From Numida meleagris (taxonomy: Eukaryota; Chordata; Aves; Galliformes; Numididae), in assembly GCF_002078875.1 (NCBI RefSeq), contig NC_034412.1:11512286-11576285 (forward strand): a stretch of DNA of 64,000 nucleotides. The letters are read 5' to 3'. The notes under the pieces were generated by a model, which saw only the letters and a program-made list of their open reading frames with translations, was not told where the DNA came from and did no database searches. The position numbers and the translations under genes are program-made. Shown piece by piece: positions 25,901 to 37,900 of the stretch. The number at the start of each line of letters is the position of its first letter. The stretch's first letter is position 1.

Positions 25901-28900
25901 TGGTCCCATCAGAAGGACAGAAGATATGTTTGTGTGTGCTTTAGTGAAGTGATATATCACAGGATCATCAATAACCAGTGAAGCATTCGGAAGTAATACA
26001 GAGCCTGTTGAAAACTTCTTGTTTTCCTTCCAGATCTGTGACAGCTATTGTAATTCAGAAAATATAAAATTCTTACTTAAAAATTTACTAAATTAGTTCT
26101 AACCTTTAATTCTGTCCTACATTTCTGTTCATAGCTCTTTCTAAATAAAATTTATTGATAAGTGTTGGACTGAACCAATTTAATAGACTTATTTTTGGCA
26201 AGTTAAGGTTGGTCATTAGAGTTCTTAATATCAAAAAAACGAGATGACCTTGCAGACTGAGAACTAGCCCAGCTGAAGAACAGGAGCAAGTCTACATTCT
26301 GCAACAGGGATGCAGATCACTGTAATACATGTCCATAGCTGACAACTGAAAACAAAAAGTTGTAACGTGTAATGAATAAACAATGATTATTAGTTGTTTC
26401 ATTTCTCATGGGGTCAAGGATCCACAGGAACACAGCTTCAAAGCAAATCACAGTCAGAACAGGTCAACGTAATAAAATTGCTGAGCTCTCCACTAAAAAG
26501 AAACAAACCCTTTGAATGTTTGAGAATACCAGAACATATTTTGACAAATTTTAACTTTTGATTTTCTTCCACTTACACCTCTCTAACTCCAGTGCAGCCT
26601 CTAGCATGAATAAAAATATTTTGCTTTGCTCTATTATTTTTCACCACAAGGTGAATTTTTTTTTTTTTTAATGTACCTATTCTCCTATCTAGTCTGCTTT
26701 TTTAATTGCAGACATGTTTAATGCTTTAGGGTATCGGTGAGTCATCACTGGCTATCAGTCAGGTTTACTGCTGAACTGTGTTACGGACGAGAATGGTTCC
26801 TCAGGAACAAGAGGGCTTAGAGGAAGAACAAACAAAACCTCACATGAACACAAAAGAAAAAAAAAACGAAAAACAAAAAACAAGCACTAGAAATCTGACA
26901 GGGATGACATTATGTGGTGCAAACCATGCTCCAGCATTTTGTTTTGTCAAACGTCTTTTACATTTCTATGTATTATAGAGTTAGTAACAAATTTCCAGTT
27001 TCCAGTCAAAGAAGCAGTGGTATTGTCCCGTACATGTGTGTGTAAAACAAGTTGACTTTTACTTATTCAGTCAGTTAATTTGATCTGATTCGCATTCAGG
27101 TAGTTTGATTAGCACAGGTAGATTGACTGCATGCCTTTCTTTCTAAGCAAGTGTCTAGGTTTCATCTGGGATGGAATTGTTTACTTCAGTGTCTGGTATG
27201 ATGCTCTGTTTTTGGTTCCAGGAGGAAAAACAATGTTGCTAACATGGCCATGTTTACAGTTGCCTGCTAAACCAAGGCTGCTTGCTGTGAAAGGCCCAAG
27301 GAGCTGGGAGGGAATGGAATTAGGACAGTTGACTTAAGCTGGCCAAAGGGCTATTCCACAGCATATGACATCATGCAGAAGGAGTTCTGAAGGGGGTGGG
27401 AGTTCATCTCTCGCTCTCTTTGGCTGCTCGCAGAGCTAGCTGGACTTCGGTCGGGGGATGGTGAGCGATTACTTGTGCATCATTTTGTTATATACATTCT
27501 TGTGTACATATATAGTCATAACTATTTTCCTTTTCCCTTTCTCTTAGTAAATAGTTTATCTCAACTCATGAGTTCTACTTTTTTTCCCCTGCTTTTTCTC
27601 CCCCATCCCACTGGGAAGAGGAGGAGTGAGCAAGCACCTGTGTGGTGCTGAGCCATTCACTGGGTTAAACCACTACAGCAAGATTAAGTTTTGAAGCAGA
27701 GGCTATGAATTCACATGTGCATGTGACTATGTGCTTGAGTTAATTTTGAAATAAATTGTGGATAATTTTGAAACGAATACATGGATTTCATCCCATTATC
27801 TGAAGATATCCATTATTTTTTTTCAAAATAAAGTTGGTCTAGATTTCTGTAGTATGTCCCATTACTTATTTCTTTGCTTGTTGAGTGAAAGTATACCTCC
27901 TAGCATAGCATCAGAGTAGGATATGAATGAAAATTAGTTCTTGTCACAGAAGACTGCAGCAGCGGCTAGGCTAAGGACATACTTCTGATGCTAAATAAGT
28001 GGCTTTGTTCTGTGCATGAATGATAATTCCTACCGGTCTTTCAGGTTTGCTGTTAGGAGGAAATTACAGAACTGAAGTGATACAGGCTTCCTTGCATTTC
28101 TTTCATGTGCTCTGTCAGGTGAGCGATGACACAGAATGGAAGCTAGTCAGGATAAATGTGCCAGCGGTGAGGAGATTACTTGGATTCTGGATAAGAGTAC
28201 TGGGACACTATTCATGTTAAAAGATAATATTGTGAGAGGCTTGTAAGCATTGTGTCAGAACTGGATAGCTGAAAAGTAAATGTTGTCATATGGTTTTCAT
28301 TTTAATGATACTGATTTTCATGGAAACTATGCAGCCAAATGAAGAAGTATAATTAATTCTATTTGGAAGATTTTTCTTGAGTAAAGTGCACATCAACTCA
28401 ATGGCAAATTCCTTCAGGAAACGGCATTTAGACGTATTGCATAATCATCATTAGTATGAAGTGAATGGTATAAATAATATCTCTGGGGAGATCTGCATTT
28501 TCTAACAAAAATTAAATGAGACTTCATTTGAATTTCGTTATACCAAAGAGAACATTAGTTAATATTGATAAAGCTCATTGACATTTAGAGGAAAAAATCC
28601 ATGCAATTTAAAAAGCCAAGAGCCCCATTACTATTCCCATTCAAAGTTCAGTTTGCATTTATACAGAGTGAAGCTAACACGGCCAAAGTAAATCTGTCAT
28701 TTTTTTCTGAACCAGCAGAAGAAAAGGCAATGGTTTATCTTGCTCCTGCAATCAGAGAATGTTTTTTGTCTAACAATATAGTAAGTCAACTTATAAAAAT
28801 AGATGTTCAAGTCGGCATATTGCTATTCTTGGGAACACTGTGAAAATACTCTTTTTGAGTCATATGACAGTGGAGGTTGCTTTATGGCTGATAATGTATC

Positions 28901-31900
28901 CAGAATTATATTACTATATTCAAAAAATACAAAATGGGAGTACCCTCAATTTTCTGAATTTGGTGTGAGAAGAGTGGAATGTATAATACAAGTGAAAGGA
29001 GAGTGTTTGGAGAAGACCTTCCTACAACTCTTGTGCTTTTAAATAAATTGTAATTGTGCCTTTCAGCTGAAATTCCATTTACTTCTACAACGTGTGTATA
29101 GTTCTGCCTTGTGAAAACAGTTACAGTTTTGTCATTAACTTTAATGCCAGCAGATAAAACTCGTAGGCAGGAAGTCCATTATGCAAATTTTCTTAAAAAG
29201 GCATTCTACTGAAAATTAAAATGCACTGTGAAATATAGTAAAATGTCAAGAAGATTGACACTGGTGTATTATTGGGGATTAATAGTTCACATGTGCTTAG
29301 GTTCACTGGAAAGGAGAATATCCACTTCGGACTAAGGTGTTTGTGGGTAGAAGAGCATTAATTGCATGTGTGAAATAGTTATTTTAAGTAATTTATTTAC
29401 AATGAATAATTCCTGTATATGTATTTTCTATGCAGAAAGATTATAGGGGGTCTGAATGAATCTGATCTCAGAATGAATGCTTTGAGTATAACTTTAAAAA
29501 AAAAAAAACAACAACAGTGTGTATGTGCATACTCTTGTATCTGTATATACACTTATTTCTCAGTCCTTAGTCGGACATACTTCCAAAGATCACTGCTGTG
29601 TCAAACTGAGCTTCGCAGGGCTCCATTGGCCTCTCCTGCTGCCTCGCCAAGCAGAGGCGGGTGGGAGAGGCGGGTGGGCCCAGGAGCCAGCAGGGTTGGG
29701 CAGGCCTCTGCCTGCTGTGCAGGGACAACAACTGCTCTCTCCTGGCTTCTCTTCTGCTGCCACATGGCTCTCCAGTCTCTTGCTGTAACTTGCCTGTTGC
29801 TCTTTATCCTACCGATGGTGAATATGGAGTGTTTATTCATTCCTATTTGTAATGCTGCTGTGTGTTTTTAGGATATTGTATCGATGAGATTTATTAGGTG
29901 GATTTTGTGACGGTGATTCCTTCAGTCTTTTCCCAGAAGCTGCCTTGTAGATTTCTGTCTCCTGTTGCTCTTCTTTTTGTTCAGTATGCAGAAACTTAGT
30001 TTCCAGCTGGGACATATCACTGCTGAGTAGAGCCGGTGGTGACTTCATTTGACTTTCAGACAATGCTTCCATATGTTTCCAGTACAATACTTGTCTTTCC
30101 TGTAGTGTTGTGGCCCGCAGCTCTGTGCTTTACTGTCTGATGCGCTGCCTGTGCCAGGCTCTGTCCTGAAGCTCTCCTACCAGCCAGTCCCTTCCAGTTT
30201 GCGTAGGCGACAATTTCTGTGATCCATTCAGAACCCCTTTCTTGTCTTTACTGTATCCTATCCTGTCTTTTTCTGTCACTATGTCAAGGTTGCTTTAAAT
30301 TATAGTGCTGTCTCTTGTGACTCTTGCAGCCTCTCTCAGCTTGTTGTTATTTGCAAATAATATTTGGTACAGAAAACTTGGAAATCCATTCGATTCGCCT
30401 CCTTAGTTTGGTAACAAATCACCGATAAGCATTAAGCCAGGTTTTCCAACTGGTTGTGTATCTGCTTAGTGTAGTTCATACTGTTCAGGGTTTTAAATCT
30501 TCTTTGAGAAATGCTGTGAGGCAGGGCTGTTCCTACGGCACGCCAGAAGCTATTTCTCTTACTGGGGATGCCTTTTGCCTCCTTGACAAAGGGGAGAAAC
30601 TTGGTTAATTTGATGTGGTATTTTTTTGATGTGGCCATCTTCTGCTTTTGATATTCCTACCTTCTTGAGTATAGGAAATCTTAATTAAAATATTTGGTGT
30701 ATTCACTTCTGCAAATGCACAATAGAGCTGAAGAGCTCCTGAGTTGAGTGCTGAAAATTGGTTTGTGAAATTATCAAAGCACAATATTCATGGTGCTACT
30801 TGGTACAAATCTCCTGATTTATTCCATATATAATGCTTCCATGTTGAAGACTTCAGTCTTTTCATTCTATGTACAAATGGGCAATGAAGATATTTTTAAA
30901 ATAAATTGATATGTTTAGAAAATAGTATGGATTTCAGCTTTTCACTCACTGTTCCTTTAATTTTGAATGCACTATGGTACAAACATGTTGCAACAGGTCT
31001 GCATTTAGGGTACGTAGAAAAGTATGAGTTGGGAGGGACCCTTAAGCTCCATCCACTCCACCTGGCTGCCTGGTGCAGCCTGGCCTTGGGTTTCTCCAGG
31101 GACAGGGCTTCCATTTCATAGTAGGGTTGTACTGATCGTATAGTGATGAAGTACTGTATTTATGCTTTCATTTGAAATAATTGTAAATAGTTTTGGTAGC
31201 TCCTACTAGGACATTTCAGTGTGATTCTATGGATCTAAGTTTTACAGATTAAAATGGGTTTCCTGTCTCAGGAAGACTTCACTTTAAATGCTTGTCGGGA
31301 ATCAGTGTTCTGTCCTTTACACAAGCAATTGAAGTGATCTCTCCTATTAGCTCCCAGCTTCTTCAAGATACGTTGCCTACTTTTCTTTAACGGTATATAC
31401 ATACTGCTGTTAAGATATTTATGAAGAAAGAAGGAAAACACAGCACTTCGGTTCAAATCGATAAGCTGCTTAGTTCAATTTGGTCATGTAAGATGTTTTT
31501 AGAAATCATGAAATGAGGAAATTAATTTTGGTAAGGAGCACTGAATCAAACCACGTGCTTAACCTGACAGCTTTGTCTCTACTGTGTTGTGGCCATGCCT
31601 CAGGCACAGCTTGGAGTCAGGTTTGCATGGAGCTTTTTCTCAAAATGTATGAAGTTGAATAAAAAAAGAGGGGGAGGGAGAATTCTGTAAACTGCACATC
31701 TGGGTTTAATTAGAATAAGTAACACTGGTATTAGAAATTAGATTGACTAGGTCAGAGCAGAAATTAATAAGCATTTGCATTACCCTGTGTCCTTGTCACT
31801 TTTCTATGCTTGGTCACTTAAGGACTTTCTGGGTTGCAGTGTATTTGCACTTCCCCTTCAGGTTTCCTACCACAGAAGTCTGCCTTTCCATTGCTCACAA

Positions 31901-34900
31901 GATTTTTTTTTCTCCTGTAGGACTTCTTTTGCTGGACATCTAGCGGGAATTCTTGTTGGACTGATGTACACAATGGGTCCTCTGAAAAAGATCATGAAAG
32001 CCTGTGCAGGTAGCCTGCTTCGGTTTGTAAAGTCTGCACAAGATGTTGGTACTCTGAAAAATTAATAAATCTTGCATACAATTGCAGACATTCAGGCAAT
32101 TCCAGCAGATTTTTAGGGAACTAAAAATAGAGTTACTGTTAAAGTGATTGCAGAAGAAAAACTCACCTTGTTTTACTCATTCTTATCCATATTGAAGGTG
32201 TCCTTCAGGTGTAATGTTTTTGCTGCAAAGAATACATTTTTACCGTTCTTTTAGAACTATGTATTTGAAGTAAAATGTTCCATGGAAGATGTCAACCAAA
32301 ATGTAATTTTGAATGGAGCATGGAGCTATAGAAATATGCCAGAACACAATATATTTCCAGGTTGGGTTTCTGTTGCTTGTGTTGGTTCATATGGAAATTC
32401 TTAAATTTAGGAAAAAGTTGAGGGGTGCTTGAGAAATTGTTACAAGATTCCCCAAGTTTTGTGACAGTGACCAGTTGAAACCCTACGCTAGGCTTGGTTG
32501 GCACAGTACCTGTCTGTTACCTAATAGGTTGGGCAACTCATGACTTCATTCTAATCGTACATGCATTATTCTTATTTTTAGGTGGTTTTTCTTCATTCAC
32601 TGACCCTGACAGGCCGAGGAACTACTACTCAGGCTACTCAGGTAACCATTCTCACCCGCTTACCTAAAAACTTATGTTCATATTTGTAAAACCAAAATAA
32701 TTTTTGCTAATGATAGAAAACATGGAGAAGAGCTGACCAAATGGAAAATGTTATAGTATATGAAATATCCTGCATGTATGTGTACTTGTCAATCAAATTA
32801 TATTTGTCTGACTCTGTCTTACTTTTTCTACTTGGAACTGTGTGGTTGTGTTTTGTACAAGAGGCTTTAAATTTTAAATTTAGGTTATGACTTTATAAAA
32901 TGCTGCCCTGGGGCAATATCGTCCCTCATCCCTTCTGCAGAAGGTACGGCAAGGGGAAGCATCCTTCTGCACCTTGGTATATCTGCCCTGATTTGGCAGG
33001 CTTTGCTGATCCTTTCTAGGATTTCCTCCTGACTCTGACAAGGAACATCTTCTTTTGAATGCTTTTCATAAATCAAGTAATTGAGATGGAGGAAACACAA
33101 AAAAGAAGCAAAAGCATTCTTTACCAGAAAACAATTTAAGCTGTCTTCACTGCTTAGGCATGGAGTTCAGGCACGCTTAGAACATTGCATGTTTGATCCA
33201 CCTCTTGTACAGACCATTAGTCATATGTAGAATATGCAGTAATAATAGATGGAGGTCTTGTCTGGGAGTTGAAGAGCCTGCTGGGAGGAGGGCTGTGTGT
33301 TGGATCAAAGTTAAGGAATCTATAGCCTACTGTATCTTGTCTTCTACAGTGATTTATACTCTTTGTGGATCTACTGTAATGACAAGGTAAATATGTTGTG
33401 GTAACTCCCTCAAATATCTGCTAGCACGCAGTGGTTTGTGGCTTTGAAGATGCTTTGAGAGGAAAGTTGATGCCTTTAATAGCCCTTGATGGATTCTTCT
33501 TCCATGAATTTGTCAAAAGCTTTTTGAATCAACATCAACTTTAACACCTACATCCCAAAATTCAGTTTACTTTCTGCTGAAGAACCTTTTATTTTTATAC
33601 AGTTTGAACTGATGGTTGTGTATGGTTTGTGCTACTAATTTCATTTGATGGATATTAATTTCCCACTGGAAAGGGGAACTAAGCCTTCAGTTTTCATGGC
33701 TTACAGACTTCTGTCCCATATTTCCCATAGTCATCTTTTTTTCTGGATGAAAAGTTATAGCTTATGCAGTGCTAATACATGAAAACTTCCATATATTTGA
33801 TCATTCGTATTGTTCTCTTTAGTCATGCAGGTTTTTTGTAGTCTTTTACGAGTGAGATGTATTCACTCTGAGCCATAGTGAGCCAAGCTTAGTGTTGTTT
33901 TTATTGTCTGTGATGGATTTTGTCTTCCATTTTGTATTTCTATTATTACTTTAATTACCATAAGTGGGAATATGAGCCCTTGAGTATTTCAGAAGTGTTT
34001 GATTTGTAATTCCTAACTAAATATCTTAGTGTAATTTCCTCACAAATAGAGGTGAGGGTTGTTGTAACTTGAAAGTGTATTTGCCCAGGATTTCCATTAA
34101 TCCAGTTCTCAAATTAAAGATACAATGTTTGATGTAAAGGCCAATAAAAAAATAAAATGAATATTGTGCAGTAAAATAAGATGTGAACACAGGAGATGTG
34201 GGGAGCATGAGCTACCTGTATCCAGCTGGCAACCTCGGGCCAGCTGCAAATGTTCACCTAGCTACAGTTTCTGTCCAGCTGCATTACTCTGTGTTCCATG
34301 TTCATAATGACCAAATCTTCCTTCAGTATGCCAGTATAGCAGGATGTGTGGAATACCGAATGTTTTAGACTGGAAAAGGCAATTTAATTTGCTAATGAAG
34401 ATAAGAACTTGCACTTGACATTTAAATTCTCTGATCTGTTGCAGCCACTGAACAAACACCGGCTGCTCAGGGTGGGGTGGGTGCCAAAGACAACCTCTGT
34501 GCAACAGGAGCGGATCCTGAACTGTCCTGCACTTCTTTTCCAGCTCTTCCTCACCAAAGAAAGCAGTGATATTTCAAGTAGTGTAGAATGATATAGGGGA
34601 CTATGTAGCACCTGACATGAAGTTTTAGTGCACTAGCGAAAAGGAAGCCTGGTTCCTGTTGCGTGGCTTGAGCAGTCCCCAGAGCAGCCGTAGTGCTGCT
34701 TTGAGTTGGTGTGTGTGTGGAAGGGAGATAAAGGAACGAGGTTAACATGAATTGTCCTGTCTTCCAACCTTGGCTTTAGATGTAACAATTTTTTGGTTGT
34801 AATTTCTCTTCTGTAAACTGAATTGTAATTGTAAAATATACATATTCTTGATACGTGTTTTTTTATTTTTTCCTTGTGTATATTCTTCGTAATTGTCTTT

Positions 34901-37900
34901 CATCCTATTCACAGAAGTCTTTGAGGAAGAGTTCACCTTTTGCTTGCTGTATGATATAGTAATGCATTTGGCCATCTGTGATCAGGAGAACCCTCTCTGG
35001 TGTTGTAGGTTCACCATACAAATACAGTACAGCCTTACCTTGATTAATTTTTTATTTTTTGGTATCGCTGAGTTATTGCTGCTTGACTTTAAATATGAAT
35101 TAAAATTAAAAAAAAATCAGAATGGATTTATGAAACGCTACAAGGAAACAGCTTTAGGAGGAAAAAATATTTCGACTGTAATTTTAACACAGTAATTGGT
35201 GACTGAATTAGGTTTTCTCAAAAGACAGTTCATGAATAAAATATTAGGATACTTATTTTGATTAATAGGAACACCTTGAACATGTCGATGTTACTGAATT
35301 GTTTCTCATTGTAAAACTGAAGATTACAGCTTTGTCAGCACTTAGAACTCGAGGACAGTGTAAAGCATCACACTTACCAAATTTTATGGTAATGGGGTAA
35401 ACTTAAAAGATGACATCCTTCTTTATCAGATAAAACCAGGATTTTTATAGTCTTCATGCAGGCAGTTTTGAAGCCTCCAGAAAATAAACGTATAGCTGAG
35501 AAGACATTCATTCAGATTAACATAATGTAGAGGGGAATAAGAGGAATACATAAAGATTGCATCCAAAATGTATATCTATGTCAACTAAGTGGTATCGTGC
35601 AGTTGGTTTTATGTTTTTCTGCAGAATCATCTCTTAAATATAGCCCCTCTAACTGAAAGGCTTTTCAAGCTTGTTAAAAATATGACTAATTTACAGAGAT
35701 TTAAAAGTACGTGTTCATCATCGTTTTCTAAGCAGAGGAATAGCAGATAATTTGAGAAGTGGCGGAAGCTGAGGTTGCAGGAAGATCATACCAAGTCTTC
35801 ACTACGCTTTTATGGAAAAGGACAAAAGGACAGGATTGCATTTTTGTGTCTACCTATAATGTGCATATGCTTACATAAAACCATGTGCACACACATGTGT
35901 ATGAAATTAATTACACCCTCGATTTGTAGTCTGTGCTTGTTAGTCTTCCTTCGTTGAAATTCCACGTGGAATCCATGTAACCAGTGAGACAATACAAGGC
36001 TATTACTGATGCTAATAATCTGAAGGTAAAAAGAGGCGGCGTGCTGTACTTGTTTCATGCACAAATATTTCCATTATTTCTTTTGTTTTGAAAATCTTGT
36101 GTACATTCTCTAATCACATGGGTAAAACTGGCTGTGTTTCTGTACTTTGGTTCTTCCAAATCTAATGTCTGGCTGTCTAGAAGAGAAGTGAAAATATCCA
36201 AAGTTTTATGTTCTGAAGATACAAAAATTGGAATAGAAAAATAGAACTTAGTTTTCCTCAGGTTGGGTTTTCTGTGTTCAAGCAGGATTAGGTTGTTTTC
36301 TTTTCTTTCAAATCCCATGTGTTTGAGTGAATGGTGGTTTTCTGCACTTGTTTTTGACTGACTTTGTTAATGGTTGGAACTGTTTGGTCATTAGAACAGG
36401 CAAAATATAGCAGTTGCAGATATCTGCAGGATTTTTTTTTTTTTTTAGAGCAGGCATAGCACAGTATTGTGTGTATTCCTGCAAAAAAAAAAAAAAGAAA
36501 GGCGGAAGTCTTTAAACATGTGTTCTAGGTTCAAACACGACTTGCACTTAGGATGAGACGTTGTTTGTGGGGTGAGCAGAGGCACGCACGGCAAAGCCTG
36601 AAGGCTGCGTGTTGTCTTGTTGCTGTTCGGTGACTGAAGGCCCAGTACTGGCAGTTCCGTGTTGGGGGCCTCTTCTCTTTTTTTTTAAAGAAGCTGATGA
36701 AAACTGGCTTTCCACGTATTTGAAACTTGAAATAATGGTAATGCTACGACATCAGTAACAATGCTGTAAAGCTGGAGATCCTTGCTATCTTCGTTGTTAC
36801 TGTTTTTCTCACTCTGGTTCTCCTGACTCCTAATCATGTTTTTTTTTTCCAAATTTAATCTGTGGAAGAAAGACAGCTTAAAGATAACATCTGCTTTCAG
36901 CCTCTCCCACTGTGTAGCAGCCATTTTCTTTGTTTTCATTTTACAGAATATTACAGATATCCAGATGATCAATACAGAACACCAAGGAACTATTACGACT
37001 ACACAGGTGGGCTCACTGAAGAAGAGCAGCTTGAAAGGGCAGTGCTGAACAGTCTGAATGAAAGAGGTAAGAATTTCATTGCACGTGATCTTTCAGATTA
37101 TGGTTCACGTTGAGGTGGGAGGAATGGGAAGGATGTATTGTTCAGTATTTATGTTCAGGATTTTGGGCATCCCTTCAGAAATGACCAAATGTTTCCAGGT
37201 AGAGTTTTCTGAGAACGCAGTGTGAGGATACAGCGTCATTCTTCACGTAACTGCATGTGTTTGTAATTGCTTATTGTTAATTGCTGCTACTGCAGGAGAA
37301 GAAATGCTTTTATAACAAACCAACCTTAAGTAAACAAAGTTCCTGTGCCAAAAACAAACAAACCAACTCTCATTCTCAACTGTAAAATGAAGCAGTATAA
37401 CAGAAACATTGATGTTGCCAGTGTTTAAACTTTGTGCTGGTTTTGTTTTATATATGTATTGGAGGAGTAATGTAGCAATTTCTTCACGTTGTTCTCTTCC
37501 ACCCTGAAAAAAGCTTATATGAGAGCTAGCTGAAAGATGGGGAAAAAAGGTAATTTAAGAACAAAAATGCTGTTTGTTTTAATTGCAGATTATCAGTTGA
37601 ATTGATATCAGATATATTGATCAAGATATATTTTATTTTTCTGTAATTCAAATGAGGTCAAGAGGGAGAGAAAAATTCTTGGGATATACTTCTCAGCTTC
37701 GGAAAACATGTGAAGGAAATACAGCTAGTAGGCTAGCAGTGCGTTATGGGAGCATCGCGTGTGAAATTTACATCAGTGGTGCAAAACTGTTATATTCCAC
37801 TGGTGAAACAAAGGACAAAAATGAACGCATACACTGTCTGGTATTGAGATGTTTAATATCAAAAATTGTTTCATCCGCTATGCGTCAATATACAGCTTCA

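Larger units (their letters stand above)
24378..31920 (+). other. RHBDD1: RHBDD1 intron between coding exons 2 and 3
   Basis: A 7.5-kb intron. It contains a solo ERV LTR with target duplication (27152-27677), a CR1 fragment (31022-31118), a possible very old CR1/L3-like relic (about 30300-30640) and a GC-richer patch near 29600-29780 that I cannot classify. No additional coding exon was recognised. Confidence 0.8.

Noticed and set aside
29580..29790. GC-rich patch in an AT-rich RHBDD1 intron
   Set aside because: It contains GGCGGGTGGG repeats and open frames, but I could not match it to CR1, an LTR or a CpG-island promoter. It is too short and CpG-poor to call.
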